Assembly (NCBI RefSeq): GCF_014898815.1
Contig: NW_026515410.1
Coordinates: forward strand, 50,010-114,009
Origin: Panonychus citri
Lineage: Eukaryota > Arthropoda > Arachnida > Trombidiformes > Tetranychidae
Length of the DNA stretch: 64,000 nucleotides
Direction: 5' to 3'
Below are positions 13,859-24,274 of the stretch, in pieces. A program made the position numbers and the translations under genes. A model generated the notes under the pieces. The model was not told the DNA's origin. It did not search any database and saw nothing but the letters and a program-made list of their open reading frames with translations. Positions within the stretch are counted from its first letter, which is position 1. Each line of letters begins with the position of its first letter.

Positions 13859-14560
13859 GAAACACGGTCACACTTACAAGTGGAGTTGATATCAATTAGC
13901 TTAATTGTTTTTTTAATTCGTTTCTCCTTAGGAGAAATTGATGAAGAGTTATTTGAACTTAATTTTATCTCTTCACTATCTCTCTTAGAAAGATTAATTT
14001 TATTAGAGTTCTTAGAACTTCCAATTAACTCAGCAGCTTGATGATTATCAGGAGTGTAGCGAAGACTTGCAGCTCGATTAATATCAGCAAATGTTGGAAT
14101 TGTTGAATATGATTTAATTTCCGATGAGCAGCTTCTTTTAACTGGACTTTTTGGCTCACTTGATGAGGGCTGGATGGAAAAACTTTTGATGCGTATCGAT
14201 GTAATTATCAACCTTTTGTTTTACATAATTATTTATTTTTTGGTCAGGTACCCGCCCCTTGCTAGTTGGTTGATTAAGACTAATTATGACAATTTCATTA
14301 TTAGTGAGAGTGGAGTCCAATTTGAAGCTAAGATAAAACTTTTCAATTTCAGCCAATCGAGTTGTTTTATTGCGAGCGAAGCCTTAATTGGAAATTCGTT
14401 TTCATCGATCTCTTTAAGGGCGTAGCTAATCTCTTTAGCATAATACCCTTTATTAAAACTTCTCACGTGACCCTCGTAATCAATCAAAATACACTATGGC
14501 AACTGTTCTTAGGACATTCACCATCCTGCCTGGGTCGCCATATGTCGTAGATTGAGACTG
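13859..14560 (-). pseudogene. Gene-like fragment with one intron and a frame break, origin unknown
   Basis: On the minus strand, open frames at 14,487-14,284 and 14,356-14,156 overlap. The charged reading DYEGHVRSFNKGYY continues in a different frame as TTRLAEIEKFYLSF. A plausible intron (GTACCTG to TCCATCCAG, about 14,247 to 14,177) links to a Ser/Lys-rich segment at 14,176-13,859 (PSSSEPKSPVKRSCSSE). Upstream on the same strand, TGGCGACCCAGGCAGGATGG near 14,540-14,521 looks like an LTR primer-binding site, so the piece may belong to a retroelement. I recognise no domain. Confidence 0.3.
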
Positions 14561-15612
14561 AGAAAACTCGGTAATTCACTTTAATATTCGGATGTTTGAA
14601 ACCGTTAGAGTTTGAATATTCCTCAACGATTCTCAGGATGTTACTTCCCGTTGCCTTAAGATTGATAAAAATAACCAAGTGGCAATTTAATATTTATTAC
14701 CCAAAATCAAATATTTATTGTGATTAAATGACTACCTCTTGAACTGACAAAACCAAATTAACTGCGAGTCTCAAAACGGTACATATGAAGGTGATCAAGC
14801 ATAAGATTAAATATGGGGAACACAAATGGGAACAAAAAAAACAAGGTAACTTAATTAAAGTTAATTAATTAAGACAAGGTTATCATGAGATACAATAATT
14901 TCTCTAAGAGAAATTTAACACAAATTAATCTTAGATTAATAAAAATATTGATCTAATTTTCCTAAGGAAAATTCTCTCTTTTATACCCATTTTAAAATAT
15001 TATTAATAACTAATTACCTTTGGTTAATTGTTACAATTTAATGGGAGAGAGACCAAATTATTCATTTGATTAATTGAGATTACGGTTGATAATTAATCAA
15101 TGGCAATTGTTGTAGTTGAATTGAAATTATAAGTTAATTAAAAAGAATTAATTAAATTGAGGTTAATTAATGGGTTATTGCTTTTGAAAATAATTTTCTG
15201 ATTAGTTACTCATCTTTGGTTATGAGAGATGATGAAATAACTAATTTTGTCTTTCCCTCTATGGGTTAGATAAGTAACTGTTTTGGAGAGTGAGTTGAAA
15301 TTTCACTTCACCAAAGTACAAATAATTTGCAACAATAAACAAAATGCAAAAACTAAATATAAAATTGAGTTTCACTAGTAAATTGTGATATCAATAATCA
15401 TGTGATATTGATAATCACTGTTACAGTGATTGTTAAGTGGTCATCAATTTGCTTCTGCAATCTTCAATTGCCCTATTCTTACGTACAGTTAGGTCAACTT
15501 TTAGTACAGGTAGATACAGTTATTGTTCACCAATTAGATGAAAATAAAGTTATTTAAATAATAGCTCTCTTTAACTGTGAAGCGCAAGAAATTCAATCAA
15601 TCAAATTAATTA
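14561..15612. other. AT-rich repeat DNA without a gene
   Basis: TTAATTAA-rich sequence with palindromic words, such as AATCACTG-TTA-CAGTGATT near 15,412-15,430. It may include an LTR of a minus-strand element whose primer-site-like sequence is at about 14,540, but the LTR ends are not resolved. Confidence 0.3.
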
Positions 15613-16062
15613 CCGAATCCAGTGTTTTATTATAATTAACGATATTGAAGGAGAACCTTCAAGGAAATTTTTATATTGTTTTTTGTTTTAGTTAGTTAAC
15701 AATAAGACAATAAGATGCAAGAAATTTTGTAAACAAAAAAAATAGAAAAATTTCCTCGAGGCTCCTTGTCATTGTTCGCTATTATCAATTGATTTTAATT
15801 GTTTACAGTGTTAACTAGAACGTTAGACAATAAAAAGATGCTTGTTCAAATAATCAAATTAAAAACATTATCATAGAAAAATTTTTTTTGGTTCAACTTT
15901 AAACTCTTTTAAGTTTAGTTCGATCTATCATCCAATGTTTGAAAGTTCATTCAGTCAACAGTCATTTCACGTAAGTGTTTTTCATAAATATTCCATAAGC
16001 TGAACTATGGCCATTGTGGTGGAGAACCTTCAATATCGCTAATTATAATAAAACTCTGTGGC
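15613..16062. repeat. Fold-back element, degenerate copy of the 19,029-19,862 repeat
   Basis: The ends form an inverted repeat of about 45 bp (GTTTTATTATAATTA, then CGATATTGAAGG on the left, its complement on the right). The right half shares words with the palindrome at 19.0-19.9 kb: AGTTTAGTTCGATCTATCAT, GTAAGTGTTTTTCATA and CTCAATATCG-like. The left arm is largely lost. Confidence 0.55.
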
Positions 16063-16315
16063 TATATTCTAGAACAAGAACCCTGGAATATCGACTCCAA
16101 GTTTCTTGTGCGTAATCTTGGCACACATAGCAATGCACATGTTGATGGAATGAGAGCGAGCAAAAAGATGCGGAGCGAGAATCAAATTTACTTAATTCAA
16201 ATCACGTTAATATTATAGGTTAAGTTTTGGGTCCGTCATCTCGCTCCTCAAAATTTATAAGCTAACATGTGCTGCCTGTACTAATTATTCTTATTATTAG
16301 AATAGACGTTCAAAT

Positions 16316-16500
16316 TGTAACAGGTTCGATTTCGAGATGAACAATTTAGCGAACAATTTGAAGGTTGATTTGAGGTTTGAATGAAGAACCAAGGATCCAA
16401 TTTATTAATAAAGAAGAAAATGACCAAGAGATAGAACCATCAATAACCCTTCCTCATCGTGGGCTCCAATGTAACAGGTTCGATTTCGAGGTGAACAATT
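16316..16500 (-). mobile_element. Two LTR edges and primer-binding site of a deleted minus-strand LTR element
   Basis: TGTAACAGGTTCGATTTCGA occurs at 16,316 and again at 16,470 as a direct repeat 154 bp apart. Just left of the second copy, plus-strand 16,451-16,468 is the complement of TGGAGCCCACGATGAGGA, identical over 18 nt to the primer site of the large element at 33,834-33,851. This fits a minus-strand element that has lost nearly all of its interior. Confidence 0.55.
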
Positions 16501-16967
16501 TAACTTTTATTTGAATAACTTTAAACTTAGTTCGAAAACTTTTATAACTTTACGTGGGTTATTTAATTTTATTGATAAACTTGATTGTTGATTAAATAAA
16601 TTTGATTAGAATAAGGTATTCGATAGAATGGAGATAGAGAGAGAGAAGTTAACTTCGAAATTGAAGTTTTTCTTCTGAAAGGTTTTAACTTAATGAATTT
16701 TTAGATCATTCTCATTTTCTTTTATATATTTCTTACAAGGGAACTTCATGAAAAGTCAAATCGATAATGACCGGAAAAGCAGTTTTTTGGAAACGGCGTG
16801 AGAAATTATGCGGGCCATTTTTATTCTGGCCTGCCACAACCCGATAGTTTCCGAGAAAACTGGTTTGAAAGATCGGAAGCCGTGAACATTAATTGTGTGG
16901 AATGGCAATGTTTGGTTGAAATATGCAACAATATATCGACCTATCTGTTATAAGTTCGTGTGTGCTA
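16501..16967. other. Probable LTR or flanking DNA of the deleted element
   Basis: No gene seen. The sequence continues from the right-hand LTR edge at 16,470. It contains TTTATATATT near 16,720 but no defined far end. Confidence 0.3.
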
Positions 16968-17250
16968 AAGACCGTAAGGTTAAGAACCATGGATAGGTAC
17001 GGAGAAAATAAAATAGTATGACTACTACCATAGAGTAAATTGTCAGTTAGAAAGCGTGAGGTTAAGAACCATGGATGGGTACGGAGAAAATAAAATAGTA
17101 TGACTACAATTATAGAGTAAATTGTCAGTTAGAGACCGGTAGGTTAAGAACCATGAGAAGGTACGTAGAAAATGCATTGATATGACTACTAACATAGAGC
17201 TTATTGTCAGTTAGAGACCGTGAGGTTAAGAACCACGAGAAGGTACGAAG
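16968..17250. repeat. Tandem repeat, about 82-bp unit, 3.4 copies
   Basis: GGTTAAGAACCA recurs at 16,979, 17,060, 17,142 and 17,224, a period of 81-82 bp, with conserved words GTATGACTAC and TTGTCAGTTAGA in each unit. Confidence 0.85.
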
Positions 17251-17779
17251 ATAGAAGGTATAAGGTCGAAGAAGAGATTGAAAGGTACATCTATGGAAGG
17301 AGATAAATTAATGAACAAATAGCAAGAGAAAGAGATAGAATTGGAAGCCAATGGTAAGAGAAAAGATAGAAAAGGAAACCAATAGTGAGAGAGAAGATGG
17401 ATAAATAAACAAATAGCAAGAGAAAAGATAGAAGAAGAAACCAATGGTGAGAGAGGAGATGGATACTTATAACAAGAGCGAAGATAAAAAAAGCCAATAG
17501 CAAAAGCAAGTGATAGAAAAGGATATCAATGCCAAGAGAGAGTAAGAAAAAATAACAAGAGATGGAAAGAGAATTAGCATTACACAGAGCCTGTAAACAC
17601 CGTAAATGATAAAAATAAACACAAAAAATCAAGCCCCATATACCTATTTTTATTCTGTCATTTATAAAAAAAACTGTCATAGCAATATCTAACATATGGA
17701 TCTGAAAAACATGTTTTTCAAATTCGTTATGTTATAAATTGTATACAAAAATTAAATTCAAATATATTTAATTATATTA
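17251..17779. other. Purine-rich imperfect repeats
   Basis: AAGAGAAA-GATAGAA and CCAATAG/GGTGAGAG words recur irregularly. Long hydrophobic open frames on the minus strand are the antisense of this purine-rich DNA and are not credible genes. Confidence 0.55.
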
Positions 17780-17995
17780 TCATAGACGCTTTGGTCTTCC
17801 TGTTTTTCCCAACTTTTTTCCGCGCCTACTATCGAGTGGGGCAGCGTAAGCAGATGATCCCTTACATTTCTTCGGACATAATCTTTTGCCGTGGGGAGAG
17901 ACACATTTGTGTTTTGGTCCTCGTGGAAATGAACAGGATTTCAGATGTCTAGTATGCGAACATCGTGAACCCTGAGTTACACCACAAAACCTACA
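17780..17995 (-). CDS. Small Cys-rich ORF ending in an AT-hook-like motif
   Basis: About 71 codons are open with the stop at 17,780-17,782. It has a dense Cys/His pattern (CRFCGVTQGSRCSHTRHLKS, then CSFPRGPKHKC and LCPKKC) and a basic end KLGKTGRPKR that resembles an AT-hook. A stop lies directly upstream, and TTTTTGATGTAG could serve as a splice acceptor, so this may be the last exon of a gene whose earlier exon is the acidic ORF at 18,123-18,477. I cannot name the family; a zinc-binding nucleic-acid protein of a mobile element is a guess. Confidence 0.35.
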   Translation of the reverse strand, partial: CRFCGVTQGSRCSHTRHLKSCSFPRGPKHKCVSPHGKRLCPKKCKGSSAYAAPLDSRRGKKLGKTGRPKRL

Positions 17996-18122
17996 TCAAA
18001 AACGCTTGAACTTTGGCATTACATTTTTTGGGTTTGAAACGTCCACCCCTCCCGAGTTGAATTTTTGTATATTTCAGGAAGACCCCACTTTATTGGTTTA
18101 TCGGTAGTGATGTTGTGTGACT

Positions 18123-18477
18123 TCAATTTACTGTTTTGCCATACAACCACGCTTCGCATGCCTCATGTGCCCTTGTTGTCGATTTCAACCCAGTCCTGCC
18201 CAATAACGTAATCGACGTTGAATTCTCCGACTGGACATCTTGCGGTGATTTGAAAAGGTGCAGAAGATTTGCCATCTGCTCCAACATTGGTAGCTTCGTC
18301 TGAATCAGAGTCTGTTTCGTATTCTGTTTCGATCTCTGTATCTTCATCCAAAGCATACGAGGTAGATCGATTAATGGACGGATTTGATGTTCCTATTGAT
18401 TCTACGATTGTTGTTAGATTGTTATTAGATGGAGTTGAATCAGTAGATGTAGACCCGTTGAGTTGTCTGTTGGCCAA
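18123..18477 (-). CDS. Acidic ORF fragment, unrecognised
   Basis: The minus-strand frame from 18,477 encodes a Ser/Thr/Asn-rich start, an acidic block (LDEDTEIETEYETDSDSDEA) and then CPVGEFNVDYVIGQDWVEID before a stop at about 18,163. An overlapping frame continues HEACEAWLYGKT to 18,123, so a frame break or intron is likely. The upstream 96-bp repeats belong to the same region. No family is recognised. Confidence 0.3.
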
Positions 18478-18532
18478 AATTTGTGCTGGTTGACTGGTTT
18501 GCGTTGTTGTTGGACCAAAGAATGAAGACGCG

Positions 18533-18736
18533 CCTGATTGATTAGCGGTTGAATTAGAAGATGGTAACGATCCCGTATAAATTGGTTGACTGGTTTGAGT
18601 TGTTGTTGGACCAAACCATGAAAACGAGCCTGATTGATTAGCGGTTGAATTAGGAGATGGTAACGATCCCGTATAAATTGTTTGACTGGTTTGAGTTGTT
18701 GTTGAATCACTGAATGAAGACGAGCCTGATTGATTA
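18533..18736. repeat. 96-bp tandem repeat, just over two units
   Basis: CCTGATTGATTAG occurs at 18,533, 18,629 and 18,725, exactly 96 bp apart. The intervening sequence (GATCCCGTATAAATTG, TTGACTGGTTTGAGTTGTTG) is nearly identical between units. A period divisible by three leaves the minus-strand frame open across units. Confidence 0.85.
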
Positions 18737-19028
18737 GTTAATTGTTACTTAGTGAGAGTTGAACAACCAACAATCAACACCAATCAATTTAACCTTAATT
18801 CATCCTCATTAATTGTAGTAACAACTATTAGTTAATTATCAGTGAGACACAAAAAAGTTATCAATGATTAGAAGGAAATTTTTTTCTTCACAATTAACTA
18901 ATTAACATAAATCAATTCAATTAATTATCATCATTATAATTTACTCAAAATTAACTTGAAAATTTGAATGGAGGATTTGATAGTAATCAATTTTCTAGAT
19001 TATATTAATTATCTAATTAAAGATATGA
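18737..19028. other. AT-rich DNA left of the fold-back repeat
   Basis: No gene seen. TTAATTA-rich sequence. Confidence 0.3.
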
Positions 19029-19862
19029 TTAATCAAATTACTTACCGAACTTAGCGTTTTATTTTAAACAACGATATTGAGGGTTCTCCACCAATGGTCG
19101 AAATTCCGTGCATGGAATATCTATGAAAAACACTTACTTAAAATGGCTGTTTGACTGTAAATTATTGTGATAAACAGGTCAACAAGATACGGTAAAAATA
19201 CGGTTGATCTGAAAATTCTTTTCTGTTAGCTTTCTCAACATTAAATGATAGATCAAACTAAACTTAAAAGAGTTTTAAGTTGAACCTGAACAAAAGTTTC
19301 CTATGATAATATTTTGACCTCGATGATCTGAACGATTATCTTTTTATTGTCTATTGTTTTAGTAGTTATCTTGTTAACAAGCAAAAACTAAAAAACTAAA
19401 AAATTGGAAATTTTCCAAGGGTTTGTTTACAAAGTTTCTTTTGATCTTATCGTCTTATTTTTAACCAACTGAAGCAAAAAATAGAAAAATCCACATGATT
19501 CCCATTGATTTTAATTGTTAACAAGATTAACTAAAACAATAGACAATAAAAAGATAATCGTTAAGATAATCGAACTCAGAATATTATCACAGGAAACTTT
19601 TGTTTAGGTTCAACTTAAAACTCTTTAAGTTTAGTTCGATCTATCATTTAATGTTGAGAAAGCTAACAGAAAAGAATTCTCAGATCAACCGTATTTTTAC
19701 CGTATCTTGTTAACCTGTTTATCACAATAATTTACAGTCAAACAGACATTTTAAGTAAGTGTTTTTCATAGATATTCCATGCACGGAATTTCGACCATTG
19801 GTGGAGAACCCTCAATATCGTTGTTTAAATAAAACGCTAAGTTCGGTAAGTAATTTGATTAA
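19029..19862. repeat. Long inverted repeat (fold-back element), arms about 345 bp
   Basis: The left arm from TTAATCAAATTACTTACCGA at 19,029 is matched by the reverse complement of the right arm ending at 19,862. Only about 15 differences are seen over about 345 bp. The central part (about 19,376-19,515) is not paired, although AT-rich. A transcript across it would fold into a long double-stranded RNA. Confidence 0.85.
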
Positions 19863-20197
19863 GCGAATTTTCTTCTTATTTCGTTAATTGCGAGTAAATC
19901 AAAAGAAACAATTGTGACTTTACTCGGAGATGTTGATTATTAGATCATAATTCTGTAATGAAATAATCTTGATCACTCGTAGAGATCCTGATACTTTTGC
20001 AATAAACAAAACTCTTGAAAAGTTATCTGTTCCCATGGTTATATCTTACGATATAACCTGAATTAATTAAATGTAATAAAAAAGATAGTTAGTAGAAAAC
20101 TGGTAATCGACCAGTAATAGTTAATTTCTAATTAAAAATTACCAAAAGCTTCTAAATTGTTCCTAAAATTAATTGTCCAATTAGTTACTCAACAACT
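19863..20197 (+). mobile_element. Probable LTR portion upstream of the primer site
   Basis: The segment ends TTACTCAACA just before the primer-binding-like site at 20,198, as at 13,478. The LTR start was not identified; the fold-back repeat may be inserted in it. Confidence 0.35.
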
Positions 20198-20214
20198 TGG
20201 TGGCCCGTGTGAGG
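20198..20214 (+). promoter_or_regulatory. Primer-binding site of a + strand LTR element
   Basis: TGGTGGCCCGTGTGAGG begins with TGG, as expected for pairing to a tRNA CCA end. It lies 1.1 kb upstream of a Gypsy gag in the same orientation. The tRNA is not identified. Confidence 0.55.
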
Positions 20215-20645
20215 GCTCGTTTAAGCCGAAACGTGTGATAAACTTGTGGTTGTGTTGTTATTTAATTGTTTTTCAATTAGGTAAACATTCAATGTGAAAA
20301 AAAAACTCAACAATTAATATTTAGCAATAATCATATTGTTTCCGCTCAAACTCTGGAGTAATTCTGGACAATTCTTAACACTCTTTGGATAACTTTGAAT
20401 ACGCTTTGGCTAGTTTGTTTTAACCTTTTTTTCCTCTTTCATTTGAATAAATAAAATTAATCTAGGTATATTATTACCATCAATAAGATATCCAGATAGC
20501 GAATTGTCTTCATCGGAAAAAAGTAAGTCAACGACGACAACCATTTCCTTTCCATTGTCAAAAAAAAATTGCTCATCATGTCGAGGATATCAGGTCAGTT
20601 TGTGAATAAACATGAACAATCTTTTTCCCTTTTGATGATAACATG

Positions 20646-21077
20646 AGACAGTGAAGTCTAAGTTATCTTATTTACCTCGCTCGAAAAGTGAACCATTGAC
20701 TTGAGTGTTGAGTCAGTGAAGACTCATAAGCTCTATTACCTTTAACCCTACAACAAACTTTAGATTACTTGATCAAGTTTCATTAACTCAAACTGAAGAT
20801 TCAGTCAGCGTTTATCAAATCTGCCCTATTCTAACATAACTGAGTGCAAATAGTTACTTTCGTTTCTACAACTTATCCATTAAATTCACCTCATCTGAAT
20901 CGATTGATTCTTAACTATTGATAACCTTTCGTGGAGAGAGATAAGCTAGAAGCCATTTTAGAGCCAGTGAAGGCTTTAAATCTTACTAACTTGAGTCAGT
21001 GAAGACTCGTTTATTGTCTACCGTTGTCAGTGAAGACACGAGACTAACCTATCACCTATTCGAGTCAGTGAAGACTT
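20646..21077 (+). repeat. Six leader hairpins with AGTGAA loop
   Basis: Between the primer site and gag, AGTGAA is flanked by complementary stems six times: AGAC/GTCT (20,646), TGAGTC/GACTCA (20,709), AGCC/GGCT (20,962), GAGTC/GACTC (20,993), TGTC/GACA (21,025) and AGTC/GACT (21,063). The loop is constant while the stem bases change in compensating pairs, which points to selection on RNA (or cruciform) structure. In the leader position they could act in packaging, Gag binding or translation; function is inferred. Confidence 0.75.
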
Positions 21078-21321
21078 TATTCTGGTGAACTTCTTGTATA
21101 TTCTCTCTCTCTCTCTCTATCCATTGTTTTAACTTTGACTTCTTATGAATATTCAATCAACAACCACCCAATCAAACTTCTACGTGACATTCTAATGACT
21201 TTGAATAAGCTCCCTATCAGTTCATAAATCAGTTGCTTCAAACAATTAATCTAGATTATTGCTAAGTATTTACTCGTTTGATTCATTATCAGATCAATTT
21301 TGCTCTCATCTTTCAATTACA

Positions 21322-21830
21322 ATGACTTCTAGACCTGAACCTTTGGATTCTGAGTCCAATGATAATCAGTTTAGTCGATCAGATCAATCAAATCAATCAA
21401 ATCAATCAAATCAAGTTAATCCATCAATAATGAGTGTTAATCTTTCAAACCTTTTAAAAAATCATGTGACTATTGAACCTTTTAAAGGTGACAATGAAGA
21501 TGTAATTGACTGGTTGTTACAATTCGAATTAGCATCTCGAGCTTTAGGGTTAAACGCTGAAGAAATGTTTAAGATTATCCCCTTTTACCTTCAAGGTTCA
21601 GCTCGTCGCTGGTACAATCTTACCTTCAGCTCTTATGCTGCCAGCGTAAAACCTCAAACTTACGAAGAGTTAAGGGAAAAAATGATTTTAGGTCTTTGTC
21701 CAGCTGATTATCGAACTCACCTCTCTCAGCAACTTCACAATAGTAAACAGAGGCCAGGTCAACCAACCACTAGCTTCATCTACGAGATACAAGAACTTTG
21801 CTTCAGCTTCAGCCAACATTACATTTCGAA
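21322..21830 (+). pseudogene. Truncated Gypsy gag
   Basis: The ATG at 21,322 starts a Ser/Asn-rich N-terminus followed by a Gag core with FKGDNEDVIDWLLQFE, LQGSARRWYN, LCPADYRTHLSQ and RPGQPTTSFIYEIQEL. These align by eye with the gag of the minus-strand element (for example LQGSARKWYN and RPGQPSANF). After about residue 170 the similarity stops abruptly at about 21,830 and unrelated sequence follows, so the nucleocapsid and all of pol are missing. It belongs to the element with the primer site at 20,198. Confidence 0.8.
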
Positions 21831-22069
21831 CCATGGGATTGACAAGGAAATGTTGTCATATAAAGATCATATCCGTAAGAACAAACGTTATCCCATCTTT
21901 CACGTTTTGATATCAATATCATTTAAAATAACAAAAGATGGTCAATTCGAATGAAACACGCAGCGGTTTTGCAAATTGACAAAAATCGGGGCAGCCGTCA
22001 ATGATTTTGAATAATTAATTCAATCTTGGACCATGGAACAATTTTCTGTTCTCCTTTTAAGGAAAACCT
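21831..22069. other. Junction DNA after the truncated gag
   Basis: No gene is recognised. The gag frame runs on for about 40 unrelated codons to a stop at 21,954. Confidence 0.4.
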
Positions 22070-22943
22070 TCAAATGACCACTAGATAGGTTTTTCGTAAA
22101 ATACCCTCAATGACCTTTAAACTTTTTATACGAAGTGCTTTAGTCTCTCTATGTATCTGTACGAAGTTTGATCTTTTTAAACTCATTGGGTCTTGATTTA
22201 TAACTAAAAATCTGCGTGGAATGAAGTTTAATAGCACTGTATTGTTTGGAATTGTGTCAGGCTCCAGCACATCAAACTTGAATTTGACTGATTTCTGGGC
22301 ATCGGTGTTGTTGATAGTCGTTGTATAATTAGAAAAACCGAAAATTCTCTCATGGTCGTGCATAGATTTGCAGATTTTATATTTTTACAACTTGTATATT
22401 TTATTTGAGAGTTCCAAGTGGTTTGCCTCTTTTGAAACAAGTTGCATGTAATCACTTCCAAATGATACTGCTCTGTAATGATCAAGTTTACATTCAATGG
22501 TTACCTTTTGTGTCTCCGCTGATATATTAATACCATTCAACTTCAGTAGTGAAAGATCAGCGTGTCAACATACAACTCGGTCAATGTACACCCCTTTTGA
22601 AGCAAACTTTCGTAAGATGTGGTTGGATAAATCAAAATTATAAAATCAGATTTCTCTATTTACTTTCCTTTATGAGAAGAAATTGATTGTATAAAAGACC
22701 AGTATTTATTGAAAACTTAGATTCTGGCTTCAGCTCTTGATCGACAACTGTAAGCAGATTGTTAAAGAAAGATACGTGTATACCATCATTTTCAATGAGC
22801 GTTCCTAACTTGGCTGTAATCGTCAAATCATCCAGTCGTAATACCAGATTTGATAAAAATTGGTCAAGGTCAGCTTTCGGTTTTAACTTGAACATATAAG
22901 AGTTGACGCATGAAACATGTTGAATTAGTCCAGCTTTGTTCAC
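22070..22943 (-). pseudogene. Degraded ORF group, possibly a viral-type capsid gene relic
   Basis: Two minus-strand frames, 22,943-22,656 and 22,363-22,070, with a broken stretch between them that is open in pieces. Readable words include LIENDGIHVSFFNNLLTVVD in the first and LLNFIPRRFLVINQDPMSLK in the second. The spacing of an FxNN-L motif early and a PRR-hydrophobic motif late faintly recalls Polinton-type major capsid proteins. An adenain-like protease relic elsewhere in the window (57.9-58.7 kb) makes that source possible. This is a suspicion only; it could be part of the retroelement relic to the right. Confidence 0.3.
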
Positions 22944-23046
22944 TATTGCGTTGACCGGTCTTGTATGTTAAATAAGAAAACGGTTTAAATGTTAAAGTTT
23001 TGAGCAATAATTAAACGAAGATGCCAACATTTTTTCAATACATTAC

Positions 23047-23256
23047 CAGGCTATTTAGCTATTTACATCGATGTTTTTTGCGATTTTCTCAGAAACTAAG
23101 AGTCAGAGAGACACGAAACTTAAGTGTTATGAGTTTGAGCGATAATCAACTGTCATAGAAAAAGATCAAGGTCATTCAGGTCATCGGTAAAATAACACGT
23201 TTCAAGGTCATCTCAAGGTTATTCATAAATGACATGAAGATACTACTGACAAGTTT
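23047..23256 (+). mobile_element. MITE copy, CAGG(G)CTATTCAGC family
   Basis: Starts CAGGCTATTTAGCTATTT after TTAC. It continues TTTTTTGCGATTTTCTCAG, AAGAGTCAGAGAGACACGAA, GAGTTTGAGCGATA, then GACATGAAGATACTACTGACAAGTTTT. The inner part matches, in reverse, the copies at 34,960-35,215 and 37,921-38,105. Confidence 0.6.
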
Positions 23257-24021
23257 TCGGATTTCTATTGTCACGTTTGTTTTTGTGACGGTTTTAAATA
23301 TGGCAAATTTAAGTGTAATGGATGTAATTCTACTAAATGTTCAAAAGTGTACACAAGTTAAGAATTAATTTATAATTGAAGGTGCACAATAAAGAGAATA
23401 AGATATAATAAAGAAGAAGAAGATATAAGAATGCGAATAAATAGAATGAAATTGATGAGAATCAATTGAACACAAATTAAAAAGAGAAGAATTGATGAAA
23501 ATCAATTGAGCACCAGTTAAAAGAAAGAAGATTAGTTAATTCATAAAATGAACTTGAGTAGTCAAATGAAAATTTAACTCTGAAGATTCTGATTGATTTA
23601 CTTTTGATTTTATACTGATGTCTAATTTTCTTCACTTATTCGATTAAATTAGTTCCATGGAAACCTTTTACTAATTTTTTCATGCAATTGCCCTGTAAAT
23701 CTTAACTAATTGATTACTATTAAATTGGTTAATTGATTTGATTTTCTGGAGTTTACTGAGTTAACCAGCACTGATTTCCGATAATTAATGGTCTAACTTT
23801 AGATGTCATTTTTTCCTGGATCGATTATTTAACTAATGATCTTAATTGATTATTGTTTGATCACCTTATTCATTTACTGACCTTTTACAGAAAAAAGAAT
23901 AGAATTGAAAGAAAAGATATAAAGGAAAGAGATTAGTCAGGCTAGCTGGTTAATCTACATATAAACCTTTGAGATAAATAAAGTAAACATTGTTAGGTTA
24001 AATGAATCAAATTCTATTGAT
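23257..24021. other. AT-rich DNA, no gene
   Basis: Contains AAGAAGAAGATATAA- and AATTGATGAAAATCAATTGA-type words near 23,400-23,520. No coding signal is recognised. Confidence 0.35.
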
Positions 24022-24100
24022 GAGTTTTTGATGATGAGTTTCTGGTGATGCGTTTCTGGTGATGAGTTTCTGGTGATGAGTTTCTGGTGATGAGTTTCAA
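24022..24100. repeat. 14-bp tandem repeat
   Basis: GATGAGTTTCTGGT is repeated about five times with a single G/C variant in the second unit. Confidence 0.85.
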
Positions 24101-24274
24101 TGAAGTTTAACAGTTGAGGTTCATACATAATAATTATGATTGAATTGATATGATTTCTGATTAAATAACTGAGATTCTTGTGGCTGAGATTCGATGGCTG
24201 AGATCATGGCAGCTGACGGCTTAATTTATGGACTAATTGAATGTTATCTTTATTGGTCGTTTTAGTGATGAAAG

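Noticed and set aside
17226..17695. Hydrophobic minus-strand frames resembling membrane proteins
   Set aside because: Antisense of purine-rich repeats; codon content is low-complexity and there is no conserved motif.
22228..22497. Minus-strand open frame overlapping the capsid-like piece
   Set aside because: Its Cys/Gln-rich reading is out of frame with the better FIPRRFLV reading and shows no domain.
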